A stretch of DNA of 64,000 nt from Alphaproteobacteria bacterium (GCA_030750865.1 JASMHE010000012.1:21204-85203), one strand, 5' to 3'; positions 27,015-36,412 are shown, counted from the first letter of the stretch. Notes: a model not told the origin generated them from the letters alone. Numbers and translations: made by a program.

Positions 27015-28562
27015 TCACGTGGGGCTAAAGGTTTGCTTCAAGTCTATGCCGGACGATATCTCGTTTTCGGTCGAAGGGTCAAGCTGTTCTTCATTGAAAT
27101 GTGACAAGGCTGTTGTCATGCCGTTATCAACGATGTCACGCAAATATTGTTCGACTTTATTCGTGAATCCTTTGTGGCTGGAAAGCTCGTGGCCGAATAT
27201 TTTGCGAAGCGCGAAAAGCGGTCTCGGGTTTGCGCCTGACTGTCTGGCCAGTTCCTGCAAGCCCATATTGATGCCTTCAACATCATTAATATCGAATTCG
27301 GCGCCTTTGCTGTCATATCCTTTGGCGTATTCGATCCATGCGGCCACGGCAAAGGCCAGATAATCGGCGTTTCCATCCACGGCGACAGCTTCACGGGCCG
27401 GTTGCATCAGACGGGAAGGCACTTTTTGTGATCCGTTTCGGGCAAGGCGCGTTAATTCGTCTTTCATATACGGGTTGACCAAGCGGTCAATAATAGATGA
27501 TTTGTAATCATCAAAATCAATGCCGGCGTCTTTGGGTAATGTTGTGATGACCGTATCGATAAAGCCGTTGATAAAAGTGTTGATTTCCGGCTGGTTCATG
27601 GCCTGATGGGCGTAATCATGGCCGCTGAGATGTCCGATCGGGCCAAGTGCCATGTGCGATCCGTTCAGGATACGGATTTTTGTTAGCTCATACGGTGCAA
27701 CATTCTCGGTCAACTCCGCCCCGACAGATTCGAGATCGGGTTTTTCATTACAAAATGTATCTTCAATCACCCATTGTGCAAATGTTTCGGTGAAAACCGG
27801 CCATGCATCGTCAATGCCGTGTTGCTGTGACAATGTATCAATATGTTCTGCCGTGGTGCGCGGTGTAATCCGGTCAACCATTGTGACAGGGAATTCGACA
27901 TTGTCCGAGATCCACTCGTAAAGCTCTTGTGAAACGCTCATGGCATAGGCCTCGACGACCTGACGCAACACATTGCCGTTCCCCGGAATATTATCGCATG
28001 ACATGACGGTGAATGGCGGCATGCCCGCATCCATTCTTTCTTTCAGGGCTGTGACAATAAAACCGACCGCGGAAACAGGGTCTGATTCTTCTTCCATACA
28101 GCTGACGATGTCGGGATGGTCGAAATCAAGCGTCTTTGTTTGATTGTTATAATAGTAACCGTTTTGCGTCACGCAGAGCGTGACAAGCTTTGTGTCCGGA
28201 TTGCGCAGACGGTTCAGGACCAGATCCGGACCTTCATGGGCAACCAGAACTTCTTTGATTGATCCGACGACACGGACATTTTCACCTTCTTTTGCGCGCT
28301 CGACCAGCGTGTAATAATTATCCTGTTCTGCCAGCGCGTCGCGCAGGTTTTTTGACCGCAGGCTTACCGCTGAAATGCCCCAGCGTAAATCGCCCTGATT
28401 TAACAAATTGTCGAAGTAAACGGCTTGGTGCGCGCGGAAAAAGTTTCCCGGCCCGAAATGGACAACACCTGTTTTGACGTCATCTCTGTTATAAGATGGA
28501 GTGGAATAATGATCCGGCAAGGCATCAAGTGCCTTCTGAGAAAGGTTCACTGTCGGTTGCAT
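27015..28562 (-). CDS. Mannitol dehydrogenase / fructuronate reductase family protein (copy 2)
   Basis: Second long-chain polyol dehydrogenase, 515 residues, paralogous to the downstream gene. It has VVHFGPGNFFRAHQAVYFD at the N-terminus, CVTQNGYYY, SCDNIPGNG, and the catalytic K-x4-N-x2-H in TKIRILNGSHMALGPIGHL. The sequence after the catalytic His differs from copy 1, so the two enzymes probably use different polyols or uronates. GGAGG lies upstream of the ATG. The 132-bp gap to the kinase gene may hold an internal promoter or operator (inverted repeat TATCGG/CCGATA at 28602-28623). Confidence 0.9.
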   Translation of the reverse strand: MQPTVNLSQKALDALPDHYSTPSYNRDDVKTGVVHFGPGNFFRAHQAVYFDNLLNQGDLRWGISAVSLRSKNLRDALAEQDNYYTLVERAKEGENVRVVGSIKEVLVAHEGPDLVLNRLRNPDTKLVTLCVTQNGYYYNNQTKTLDFDHPDIVSCMEEESDPVSAVGFIVTALKERMDAGMPPFTVMSCDNIPGNGNVLRQVVEAYAMSVSQELYEWISDNVEFPVTMVDRITPRTTAEHIDTLSQQHGIDDAWPVFTETFAQWVIEDTFCNEKPDLESVGAELTENVAPYELTKIRILNGSHMALGPIGHLSGHDYAHQAMNQPEINTFINGFIDTVITTLPKDAGIDFDDYKSSIIDRLVNPYMKDELTRLARNGSQKVPSRLMQPAREAVAVDGNADYLAFAVAAWIEYAKGYDSKGAEFDINDVEGINMGLQELARQSGANPRPLFALRKIFGHELSSHKGFTNKVEQYLRDIVDNGMTTALSHFNEEQLDPSTENEISSGIDLKQTFSPT

Positions 28563-28601
28563 CGGTTTTTTGCCTCCAGCCGCGCGCGTTATTTCTGCAG
28601 T

Positions 28602-28623
28602 TATCGGGGATCATTATCCGATA
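28602..28623. promoter_or_regulatory. Inverted repeat between fructokinase and dehydrogenase genes
   Basis: TATCGG and CCGATA flank a 10-base spacer in the middle of a 132-bp gap inside an otherwise tight operon. Possible operator or weak hairpin; the stem is only 6 bp, so this is tentative. Confidence 0.25.
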
Positions 28624-28694
28624 GAAATCGTTTAAATTTCAATAAGATTCTATGTTGCAGCGCGAAATCCTATGTAAAATAATGGGATAACTGA

Positions 28695-29711
28695 CTACCA
28701 CAGCCATGCGGCGCCGCGCACACCGGACGAATCGCCGTGTCTGGGTGGTGCGATTTTTGTTTCGATCGTATCGGAAAACACATATTTGTCCCATACGGCA
28801 GGCACACCGCTATAGAGTTGATCGACGTTGCTCATGCCGCCGCCCAGTACGATAATGTCGGGGTCCAGCACGTTGACGATAGACGCCAGACCGCGCGCAA
28901 GACGGTCAATATAGCGATCGAGCGCGGCTGAGGCACGTTCTTCGCCTTTGTTAGCGGCTGCGATAATATCATGTGTTGATAGCTCTTCGCCGGTTACCCG
29001 TTCGTAATCGGCCTTGAAGCCCGGACCGGAAATCCATTTTTCAAGACAACCGCGTTTGCCGCAATAGCATTGCGGTCCCGGATATTCGGCTTGTGCCACA
29101 TCTTCGCTGAAGAATGTCGGAACGCCGTTTTTGCCGTAAATCGGGTGAATGACGGATTGCGGGTCAACATCACCGTCAAAAAATTTCAGGATGTCTTCTT
29201 CGTCCGTGTTTGTAATTTTGGGCAATGGCAACGGGTTGTGCCCCCATTCACCGGCAATGCCGTTCAAGCCTGATACCGGTTTGCCGTTAATGGCAATTCC
29301 TGCACCGCAGCCTGTGCCGATAATTACGCCGAAGACAATTTCATGTCCTTTGCCGGCGCCGTCATTGGCTTCGGATACAGCAAAGCAGTTGGCGTCATTT
29401 TGCACGCGGACAGGTGTTTTGATTAATTGCTCAAGGTCTTTATCAAGTGCATTCCCGTTCAGCCATGTGGAATTTGCATTTTTGACAAGGCCGGTTGTTT
29501 TGGAAACTGTGCCGGGAATACCGATGCCGACCGTTGCGTTCTGGCCGACAGTATCACGGGCCATATCGACCAGTTTCGCGATATTTTTGACAGTGGCTTT
29601 GTAGTCGCCTTTCGGTGTGGGAACACGTTGTCTGTAAAGTTCTTTGCCGTTATCCTGATGCAGGGCAATGATTTCGGTTTTGGTTCCACCCAGATCAATT
29701 CCTATGCGCAC
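28695..29711 (-). CDS. mak: ROK-family fructokinase
   Basis: ATP-dependent phosphorylation of fructose (possibly other hexoses) to the 6-phosphate. The 338-residue protein opens MRIGIDLGGTKTEIIAL and keeps NANSTWLNG, DANCFAVSEANDGAG, GTGCGAGI and the ending HGDSSGVRGAAWLW, all very close to my recollection of E. coli Mak. The ROK zinc site is present as GEWGHN plus CYCGKRGCLEKW. Fructose would be the product of the neighbouring mannitol dehydrogenases, so the operon logic agrees. It starts 24 bp after the HAD phosphatase gene. Confidence 0.92.
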   Translation of the reverse strand: MRIGIDLGGTKTEIIALHQDNGKELYRQRVPTPKGDYKATVKNIAKLVDMARDTVGQNATVGIGIPGTVSKTTGLVKNANSTWLNGNALDKDLEQLIKTPVRVQNDANCFAVSEANDGAGKGHEIVFGVIIGTGCGAGIAINGKPVSGLNGIAGEWGHNPLPLPKITNTDEEDILKFFDGDVDPQSVIHPIYGKNGVPTFFSEDVAQAEYPGPQCYCGKRGCLEKWISGPGFKADYERVTGEELSTHDIIAAANKGEERASAALDRYIDRLARGLASIVNVLDPDIIVLGGGMSNVDQLYSGVPAVWDKYVFSDTIETKIAPPRHGDSSGVRGAAWLW

Positions 29712-29735
29712 GTTACAATCCTTTTGTTATACCCC

Positions 29736-30551
29736 TTAATTCGGTTGCATTTGCGGCACATGGATCGGTTCAGGATTGTTCTTCCTGTAGTTGAACCCAT
29801 GCAGCAAACTCAGACAGACTAGGGGAAGTGTATTCAGATCGCAACTGTAATATTGGCCATCATGGGCCTTTTCCAAACGTTCTTGCTCGGCTTCGGGAAG
29901 CGGGCCGCTATCATCACGAATATGGATCACGCGCATGCCGGCTTTTAATGCGGCGCGCACACCCGTCAGGCTGTCTTCGAGAATAAGACATTCACTGACC
30001 GCAACGGTATCAAGGCCGCGCTCTTGTCTTTGTTCATTCAGAATTTTTAAACCGTGCAGATATGGATCGGGCGCGGGTTTTGTTTGCAGGCCAAGATCCC
30101 GTATTTCTGTTTTGGTTAAAATAAAGTCCAGTAAATCCGTGTCATATCCGGTTATCTCCAGATTGTCTTTGACGACATCACTCAGGGAATTTGAAATGGC
30201 GGCAACGCTGACATTATTACCAATGAAATGTTGTACAATGTCACGGACGGCCTCGTTGACCTTCAGTTCTGCTTTGCGGGCGGTGTAGGCTGCGACACAG
30301 GCTTGTTCGAAATCATCTGCAGTCGGATAGCTGAGGATGAAGTCCGGATTCTTCTGACATATTTTTTCCCAGATGACTTCATCACCGGCACCGGCCAGAT
30401 AATCCCAGTCTTCGGGGCGAATGGTGTGTCCGCCTTGTTCCGCGACATGCTCAATGGCTTCTCTGTTTCGTTCTTCGCTGAGAACAGCGGTTCCGTCAAC
30501 ATCCATAAACAGGGCTTTGATGTTGAACATCGTCGATAAAGTCTGGCTCAT
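29736..30551 (-). CDS. HAD-superfamily sugar-phosphate phosphatase / phosphoglucomutase-like
   Basis: HAD hydrolase of subfamily I with a helical cap. The nucleophile motif is FMDVDGTAVLSEE (Asp17, Asp19), the cap spans about residues 30-100, motif II is VAAISNSLSDV, and motifs III/IV are KPAPDPYLHGL and CLILEDSLTGVRAALKAGM. This resembles beta-phosphoglucomutase, fructose-1-P or hexitol-phosphate phosphatases; sequence alone does not decide. It is the first gene of the sugar operon, divergent from sixA. ATG at codon 8 is an alternative start. Confidence 0.85.
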   Translation of the reverse strand: MSQTLSTMFNIKALFMDVDGTAVLSEERNREAIEHVAEQGGHTIRPEDWDYLAGAGDEVIWEKICQKNPDFILSYPTADDFEQACVAAYTARKAELKVNEAVRDIVQHFIGNNVSVAAISNSLSDVVKDNLEITGYDTDLLDFILTKTEIRDLGLQTKPAPDPYLHGLKILNEQRQERGLDTVAVSECLILEDSLTGVRAALKAGMRVIHIRDDSGPLPEAEQERLEKAHDGQYYSCDLNTLPLVCLSLLHGFNYRKNNPEPIHVPQMQPN

Positions 30552-30668
30552 ATCTCTGGCTCACGTTATTATCATTTACAGTGTGGATGGCGGCATTCTG
30601 GCATTTTGTAAAATCGCAGCGCAACAAAATTATGTAATGCGTCGCAATAAAAAAGGTAACGCATTGAT

Positions 30669-31172
30669 ATGAAAAATAAATTTTTATATATCTTAAGGCA
30701 CGCAGAAACAGAATCCGGCCTGAACAAGCAGGATAAAGACCGTGTTTTGACGGAAAGCGGACAAAAACGGGCGCGGGACCTTGTTTCGGTCGTCGGGAAT
30801 GACGAACACGTGCCGGATATGGTGCTGTGTTCGACGGCGATGCGAACCCGTCAAACGGCAGAGCCGCTGATCACGGACCGGAATTGCCCTGTGCGTTATA
30901 TGGATGACATATATATGGCATCGGCGGGGCAGTTATATCATATTGTGCGGTCTATAGATGATGATCAACTGAGTCATGTTTTATTGGTGGCGCATAATCC
31001 GGGCATCCATCAATTGGCAAACTTTCTGGCGCGGCCTGCGGATGTCGATCTTCATGACGGTTTGCGTTACGCGTATCCGGCAGGAACGTTAACGATCTTG
31101 CAAACGGATGAAAGCAACTGGAATGACATACAGCCGGGATCAATGACCGTGCGGGATGTTTTGTATCCGTGA
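30669..31172 (+). CDS. sixA: SixA-type phosphohistidine phosphatase
   Basis: Histidine-phosphatase (phosphoglycerate-mutase-like) superfamily, small SixA class, which removes phosphate from phosphohistidine on HPt or PTS proteins. The 167-residue protein has the RHG-type motif ILRHAETESG (His11), CSTAMRTRQTAEPL, and the second catalytic His in LLVAHNPGIHQLA. AAAGG lies upstream of the ATG. It stands alone between divergent and convergent neighbours. The window encodes HPt domains (CheA, hybrid kinase) that could be substrates, which is speculative. Confidence 0.88.
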   Translation: MKNKFLYILRHAETESGLNKQDKDRVLTESGQKRARDLVSVVGNDEHVPDMVLCSTAMRTRQTAEPLITDRNCPVRYMDDIYMASAGQLYHIVRSIDDDQLSHVLLVAHNPGIHQLANFLARPADVDLHDGLRYAYPAGTLTILQTDESNWNDIQPGSMTVRDVLYP

Positions 31173-31217
31173 TGCCATCATGTCCGCCGCGTCTGTTTGC
31201 TGATGTCGGAGCTGTTT

Positions 31218-31895
31218 TTAAAGTAGCTTTCTTACAAGCGGAATTGTAATGGCGCGTTTTTCCGCAAGGGCTAGCTTGTCCGCATCGCGGACAAGGTTGC
31301 ACGCCGCATCGAACGAGCGGTCCATACGGGGTAAGATATAAGTCAGCACATCATGCCCGATTTGAATTTGCCGATCATTGAACAGCTTAATCAGGACCGC
31401 GGCCAGCAGGCTGTCATCCGGCGGTGATATCGCGGCCAGGGGGGCCGCCCGCAAGCGGGAAGCCAGATCGGCAATTACGAAATCAGCTGTTTTCGGTGTC
31501 ATGCGCATCGTCAATAACATTGACCGGCTTTCCGCTTTTAAAATGTTATAAAGGTGAAACAAGGTTGTTTCGCTTTGCCTGTCACCGATCCACGGGTCAA
31601 GATGATCGATAATCAAGTGTTGTCCGCGTGCGGCAATATCGTCGGCTTCATATTGGCCGAGGTCTTCCGGCGCGACAAAAGTGGCGCGGCTTTTTTCTTT
31701 CCAAACGGCGGCGAGATGAGATTTTCCGCTGGCGGCGGGGCCTTGTATAATCAGCGCAGGGGCAGGCCATTTCGGCCACATGTCAATCCAGGCCACGGCA
31801 TCCTGATTGGCGGGTGATACAAGGAAATCTTCCTTGCCCATTGCAACGCGATGGCCGAGGTCGAGCGTCATCTGTGTACTTTGCGAAGCAGGCAT
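31218..31895 (-). CDS. hda: DnaA regulatory inactivator Hda (HdaA)
   Basis: DnaA-related AAA+ protein that, with the sliding clamp, stimulates ATP hydrolysis by DnaA to prevent re-initiation. The 225 residues contain a clamp-binding QMTLDLG near the N-terminus (residues 8-14), Walker A GPAASGKSHL, a Walker-B-like HLIIDHLD, and a DnaA-like lid with FDAACNLVRDADKLALAEKR. It follows the AI-2E permease gene by 15 bp, an arrangement common in alphaproteobacteria. Confidence 0.93.
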   Translation of the reverse strand: MPASQSTQMTLDLGHRVAMGKEDFLVSPANQDAVAWIDMWPKWPAPALIIQGPAASGKSHLAAVWKEKSRATFVAPEDLGQYEADDIAARGQHLIIDHLDPWIGDRQSETTLFHLYNILKAESRSMLLTMRMTPKTADFVIADLASRLRAAPLAAISPPDDSLLAAVLIKLFNDRQIQIGHDVLTYILPRMDRSFDAACNLVRDADKLALAEKRAITIPLVRKLL

Positions 31896-31910
31896 AAAAT
31901 GTTCTCTGGC

Positions 31911-33137
31911 TTATTTCTTTGTCTTGGTGGTTGATTTCTTCGTAGTCGATTTTGACGCGGCTTTCTTGGTCGCTGTCTTTTTGTTTGCGGCCTTTTTGCG
32001 CGTCGTCTTGCCCGCTGTCTTCTTGGCTGTTTTTGAACCCGCTGTTTCCGGTGACGCGTTTTGTTTGAAAAACGCACTTTTCTGATATTCGGACAGGGCA
32101 AAGTTAATCAGGATCGCAGCCGATGCGGCAATCGGCACAGCGATTAACATGCCCAGAATGCCGTATAATTGCGCGCCGGCCATGATTGAAAATAAAATCC
32201 AGAGCGGGTGCATCCCGACATTTTTGCCCAAGAATTTTGGCGTCAGAATATTCCCTTCGACGAATTGGCCAACCAGAAAGATCGCCGCAATGACGGCCAT
32301 ATAGATAAGGTCACCTGATTGGAACCAGGCAACGGCGACGCTGATAATCAGTCCTGTGATAGACCCCAGCAATGGTATGATAGACAGCAGACCGGCCACA
32401 AACCCGATCAGGATGCCGTAATTCAATCCCGCAATCAGGAGGGCAAAGGCATAAATCAGACCGAGCGTAAATGCGATCAGGATTTGGCCGCGCACAAAGC
32501 CGGATATTTTAGTGTTGATGTCTGATTGAAGCTGTTTGACGGTCTTGTAATAAGAGCGCGGAATAAGACGGTCGATCCAGTCAACCATGTTGTCCCAGTC
32601 TTTCATCATAAAGAAAGAGATGATCGGTGCGAGGACGAAAAGGGAGGCCAGATTTATAATGGCTGATCCGCCGTTAATCACATGTGTGAAAAGATTGCTG
32701 CCGACCTTCAGAATCTGTGCGCTGTTTTTCTCGGCGGCTTGTTTCAACTGCGCGATGGCGTCTTCGTCAATGAAAGACAGATAGGTATTTTGCTTGTCTT
32801 TGATATAACCCCAGACATGGTCGAGATAGTTCGGTATGTTTTGTGCCAGTGCTTTTGCTTCGGTGGCGATGTGTGGTAAGGCCAGCAGTAACGCGACGGT
32901 GAAGCTCACGTAAAAGACCAGCAGAATAAGCGCGGACGCCGCCCATCGCGGCAAATATTTGCAGGTGATTTTTTCGACCACCGGATCAAGCAGATAGGCA
33001 ACGGCAATCCCCAACACGAACGGCAACAAAACGGCCTTGAAAATGCCGATAAACACCATGATTGCCGCAAGGAATACGCACCAGAACAAAAGGTGCGGAT
33101 TGAATTTATTTTGTTGTGCTGTGACTGCGTTACTCAT
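31911..33137 (-). CDS. AI-2E/PerM-family permease with basic C-terminal tail
   Basis: Multi-pass inner-membrane protein of the AI-2E transporter family (seven to eight helices); the substrate is unknown despite the family name. Family segments include LPFVLGIAVAYLLDPVVEKI near the N-terminus and GLLSIIPLLGSITGLIISV in the core. After the last conserved part (ILINFALSEYQKSAFF) there is an unusual ~45-residue tail made almost only of Lys, Thr, Ala and Ser, resembling histone-H1-like or AlgP-type repeats. It is the middle gene of DUF2066-permease-hda. Confidence 0.88.
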   Translation of the reverse strand: MSNAVTAQQNKFNPHLLFWCVFLAAIMVFIGIFKAVLLPFVLGIAVAYLLDPVVEKITCKYLPRWAASALILLVFYVSFTVALLLALPHIATEAKALAQNIPNYLDHVWGYIKDKQNTYLSFIDEDAIAQLKQAAEKNSAQILKVGSNLFTHVINGGSAIINLASLFVLAPIISFFMMKDWDNMVDWIDRLIPRSYYKTVKQLQSDINTKISGFVRGQILIAFTLGLIYAFALLIAGLNYGILIGFVAGLLSIIPLLGSITGLIISVAVAWFQSGDLIYMAVIAAIFLVGQFVEGNILTPKFLGKNVGMHPLWILFSIMAGAQLYGILGMLIAVPIAASAAILINFALSEYQKSAFFKQNASPETAGSKTAKKTAGKTTRKKAANKKTATKKAASKSTTKKSTTKTKK

Positions 33138-33200
33138 TCTACAATACTCTTTATGATCGCGTTATTGATGCTTGATTTATGCCTGATTGATGTTGGCCTT

Positions 33201-34493
33201 TTAATAGGTCGGAACAACATGTCCGCCTGTGTTTTGTGCCGGCGGTTGTTGCGCGGGACGGTTGCTTGACGGCTGACGGGATGATTGGTTTTGCGGACGG
33301 TATTTATTGAGATAAAGATCGTAAACCAGCGGTGATCCTTGCTGTTGATTGCCGTACACATTATTAAAATCAAGGCGTGGCTGTGACAGAATAATATCGG
33401 CTTGTGCCAGTGCCAGACGCAGACGGCGTTCTGTGCCGCTGAAGATAATATTGATGTTGGCTGCACCGGATGAAAGCGAGACGACATTCAGTTCTTCGAT
33501 TCCCTGCACGCTGCGCAAGGTGCGCTGGGTTTCAATCCATTCGCCCATCGAGTTAAACCTGACGCGGACATTCAGATTGTTGTTGGCTTGTGCGTTAATT
33601 GATGTTTGCTTTTTCCAGTTATCCTGCAAGGCTTGGCGTGTTTTACGGACCGCACTGTCGAACAATGTTTCATTGCTGCGGATATCATCATTGGTGACGA
33701 CAAGGCGGTTAATCAGCTGTGGGTTCGTGTTGTTATAACTGTACAGCATAATTGTCAGGGTCGAAATATTATCCGGTGTTGTGCCGAGTGCCGGATTGTT
33801 TTTATTGATCAGGGCCAGTGCCATGACGGCATCGCCGGCATTGTAGCGGGACAGCATGTTTTCCAGTGCGTCCGGCGCGATGTCAAAACCGTTTGCATAG
33901 CCGATATCGCTGATATCCTGCAGGTCGCCGATGGGCGATACGGTCGGTACAAGGGCATTGTGGCCGGATGATTTATTCCATGCCTGCAACCAAAGGTTTG
34001 CATCCCCCCACAGAACGGTATCTGTTCCCGTTTGCAGATAGGGCAAAACCAGTATCGCTTTGCTGCCGACATCGGTATAGGACATGTTATAGCTGTCCAG
34101 ATAATCGCTGACGGCTTCTTTTTTGAAGCGGAACGTATAGGTGCCGATATAGCGCACGCTGGACACACGTTCGCGGGTAATCTCGAAATCATTGACAAAG
34201 CTTGCAACCATCTCGTCTTCGGGTATTGGCATTTGCGATTTTTCATCGGCCGTCAGAATGCGGTCGATTAACCGTTCAAATGCGATACGCTGGGCCTTTT
34301 GAAAAGCCTGATCGCGGGCTTGACTGGCGCTGGAGGCGCGCACGTCAACTTCAATGTCTTTGACGGTGAAGATGTTATCTTTGTTCAGTGACGATGCCGA
34401 GGTTGTCGCGATCTGCATCATCGACACGGCCAGCATAATCATGGTAAAAAAAGCCGTGCGGCGACAAAAAAGAATGGTAAAGTGTTCGCGCAT
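33201..34493 (-). CDS. DUF2066 domain exported protein
   Basis: DUF2066 family; function unknown. From ATG 34493 (GGAAG 12 bases upstream) the 430 residues start with a signal peptide-like MREHFTILFCRRTAFFTMIM...MQIATTSASS, followed by FTVKDIEVDVRASSASQARDQAFQKAQRIAFERL, split here as the family's opening segment. Later segments include YTDVGSKAILVLPYLQ. The C-terminus is Gln/Pro/Ser-rich (about 40 residues) and disordered-looking. It precedes the permease by 63 bp and is divergent from purM, an arrangement frequent in alphaproteobacteria. Confidence 0.85.
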   Translation of the reverse strand: MREHFTILFCRRTAFFTMIMLAVSMMQIATTSASSLNKDNIFTVKDIEVDVRASSASQARDQAFQKAQRIAFERLIDRILTADEKSQMPIPEDEMVASFVNDFEITRERVSSVRYIGTYTFRFKKEAVSDYLDSYNMSYTDVGSKAILVLPYLQTGTDTVLWGDANLWLQAWNKSSGHNALVPTVSPIGDLQDISDIGYANGFDIAPDALENMLSRYNAGDAVMALALINKNNPALGTTPDNISTLTIMLYSYNNTNPQLINRLVVTNDDIRSNETLFDSAVRKTRQALQDNWKKQTSINAQANNNLNVRVRFNSMGEWIETQRTLRSVQGIEELNVVSLSSGAANINIIFSGTERRLRLALAQADIILSQPRLDFNNVYGNQQQGSPLVYDLYLNKYRPQNQSSRQPSSNRPAQQPPAQNTGGHVVPTY

Positions 34494-34603
34494 TTTATAA
34501 AACATCTTCCAGTGTTGCTTTGTCTGTTGAAATATCACCGTATAATGGCAGATTGAAACGACCAAGAGCAAGCTCCAATTTAGAACTTATATCAGGATTT
34601 AAT

Positions 34604-35683
34604 ATGAAAGATAGTGCGTATAAAAAATCAGGTGTTGATACGGAAGCCGGTATAGAGGTTGTCGATCGTATTAAAACCCATGTCAAAAAGACTGTGCGTC
34701 CGGGGGTGATGCAAGGTCTTGGTGGTTTTGGCGCGCTGTTTGATATGAAAGAAACGGGGTATGATGACCCTGTGCTGGTGTCGGCAACGGACGGGGTTGG
34801 CACAAAATTACGTCTGGCGATTGATACGGGTATTCATGATTATGTCGGTATTGATCTGGTCGCGATGTGTGTCAATGATCTGGTGGTGCAAGGGGCAGAG
34901 CCGTTCTTCTTTCTTGATTATTTTGCAACAGGGCAGCTTGATCCGGCGCATGCCGAAACGGTTATTGCCGGTATTGCCAAAGGATGCGAAATGGCAGGGT
35001 GCGCGTTGATCGGCGGCGAAACGGCAGAAATGCCGGGCATGTACGGCGATGGTGATTATGATCTGGCCGGTTTTTCGGTGGGCGCTGTCGAACGTAACGG
35101 GATTGTAAACGGTCAAAGTGATATTCGCGATGGAGACGTTTTAATCGGTCTTGCCTCAAGCGGTATTCATTCCAACGGATTTAGCTTGGTCCGTTACATT
35201 TTGAAGCAGAATAATATTACGGACTTGCATGAAAAAACGCCGTTTGATCCGTCACTTTCCTTTGCGCAAGCTTTGCTGACACCGACTCGTATCTATGTGA
35301 AGCCGCTGTTGCAGGCGCTTGCGATCAAGGATGAAGACGGCCGTGCGGCCATTCACGGCATGTCGCATATTACCGGCGGCGGGTATCCTGAAAATATGCC
35401 GCGTATGTTGGGTGATGGATTATGCGCCGAGATTGATGTGTCGCAATGGAATTTACCACCTGTGTTTGCGTGGTTGCGCGATGCTGGTGATTTGTCTTTT
35501 GATGATTTAACGGCCACATTTAATTGCGGCATCGGCATGGTTCTGGCGGTGGATGGGCAATCTGCGCCGCAGATTGTATCCGCTTTGCAGGATGCCGGTG
35601 AAGATGTTTATACAATCGGCCGCGTGACCAAAGCCGATGACGGGGCGTCTGTCAGATTGAAAAACGCGGATGCATGGGATTGA
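34604..35683 (+). CDS. purM: Phosphoribosylformylglycinamidine cyclo-ligase
   Basis: AIR synthetase, fifth step of purine synthesis. The 359-residue protein starts MKDSAYKKSGVDTEAG at ATG 34604 with CAGGA about 7 bases upstream; an open frame from 34520 has no support. Signatures include GLGGFGALFDM, VSATDGVGTKLRLA, GGETAEMPGMY and HITGGGYPENMPRM. purN follows 55 bp after the stop. Confidence 0.97.
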   Translation: MKDSAYKKSGVDTEAGIEVVDRIKTHVKKTVRPGVMQGLGGFGALFDMKETGYDDPVLVSATDGVGTKLRLAIDTGIHDYVGIDLVAMCVNDLVVQGAEPFFFLDYFATGQLDPAHAETVIAGIAKGCEMAGCALIGGETAEMPGMYGDGDYDLAGFSVGAVERNGIVNGQSDIRDGDVLIGLASSGIHSNGFSLVRYILKQNNITDLHEKTPFDPSLSFAQALLTPTRIYVKPLLQALAIKDEDGRAAIHGMSHITGGGYPENMPRMLGDGLCAEIDVSQWNLPPVFAWLRDAGDLSFDDLTATFNCGIGMVLAVDGQSAPQIVSALQDAGEDVYTIGRVTKADDGASVRLKNADAWD

Positions 35684-35738
35684 TGGGGCTGCGGCCGTCG
35701 TTTGGCATGTACGTAGATAGCGTGCCGGAAATGGGAAT

Positions 35739-36317
35739 ATGATGAAAAAACTGAAATTAGCCGTTTTTATATCAGGGCGCGGCAGCAATATGCGCTCCAT
35801 CGTGCAGGCCTGTGCCGAGGCGGATTTTCCGGCCGAGGTTTCTGTGGTCGTGTCAAATAATCCGGATGCGGCAGGGCTCGATTTTGCAAAAGAAAACGGT
35901 CTGGCGTGTGTGGTCGTCGATCATAAATCATTTCACGGCAAGGCCGCGTTCGAAAACGCGATATATGATGCGTTACAGGATTATGATATTGACCTGATCT
36001 GTCTTGCCGGTTTCATGCGTATTCTGAGCGCTGATTTTATTGCGCGCTGGCCGGCGAACAGCATCATCAATATTCATCCGTCTTTGTTGCCGGATTATAA
36101 AGGGCTTGATACCCATCAGCGCGCGATTGATGATGGACGCGATCAGGGCGGGTGTTCGGTGCATTATGTAACGCCGGAAGTCGATGGCGGCGATGTGATT
36201 TTACAGCGCGTGGTGCCGATCCTGCCGGATGATGATGCGGACAGCCTTGCGGAGCGGGTGCTGCCCGAAGAACATATTGCTTATCCAGAAGCCATTAGGT
36301 TAATCGCAGCTTCTTGA
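35739..36317 (+). CDS. purN: Phosphoribosylglycinamide formyltransferase
   Basis: Third step of purine synthesis using 10-formyl-THF. The 192-residue protein has VFISGRGSNMRSIV (phosphate loop), VVSNNPDAAGL, and catalytic Asn/His in INIHPSLLPDYKGLDTHQ with the Asp in HYVTPEVDGGDVI. ATG 35739 and ATG 35742 are adjacent; the choice does not matter. It probably forms an operon with purM, ending before the A/T-rich inverted repeat at 36347-36376. Confidence 0.96.
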   Translation: MMKKLKLAVFISGRGSNMRSIVQACAEADFPAEVSVVVSNNPDAAGLDFAKENGLACVVVDHKSFHGKAAFENAIYDALQDYDIDLICLAGFMRILSADFIARWPANSIINIHPSLLPDYKGLDTHQRAIDDGRDQGGCSVHYVTPEVDGGDVILQRVVPILPDDDADSLAERVLPEEHIAYPEAIRLIAAS

Positions 36318-36346
36318 TAATTAAGGCTTTTAAGGCATTATTCTGT

Positions 36347-36376
36347 GGTATATTATACAGAAATTAATAATATACC
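36347..36376. repeat. Perfect 10-bp A/T-rich inverted repeat
   Basis: GGTATATTAT and ATAATATACC flank a 10-base spacer, 29 bp after purN and 36 bp before the oxidase subunit gene. The following TTCATTATTAT is weakly T-rich. It could be a poor terminator for purMN or an operator at the promoter of the next transcript. Confidence 0.5.
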
Positions 36377-36412
36377 TTCATTATTATACAATTACAGTTA
36401 CGAGGTACGAAG

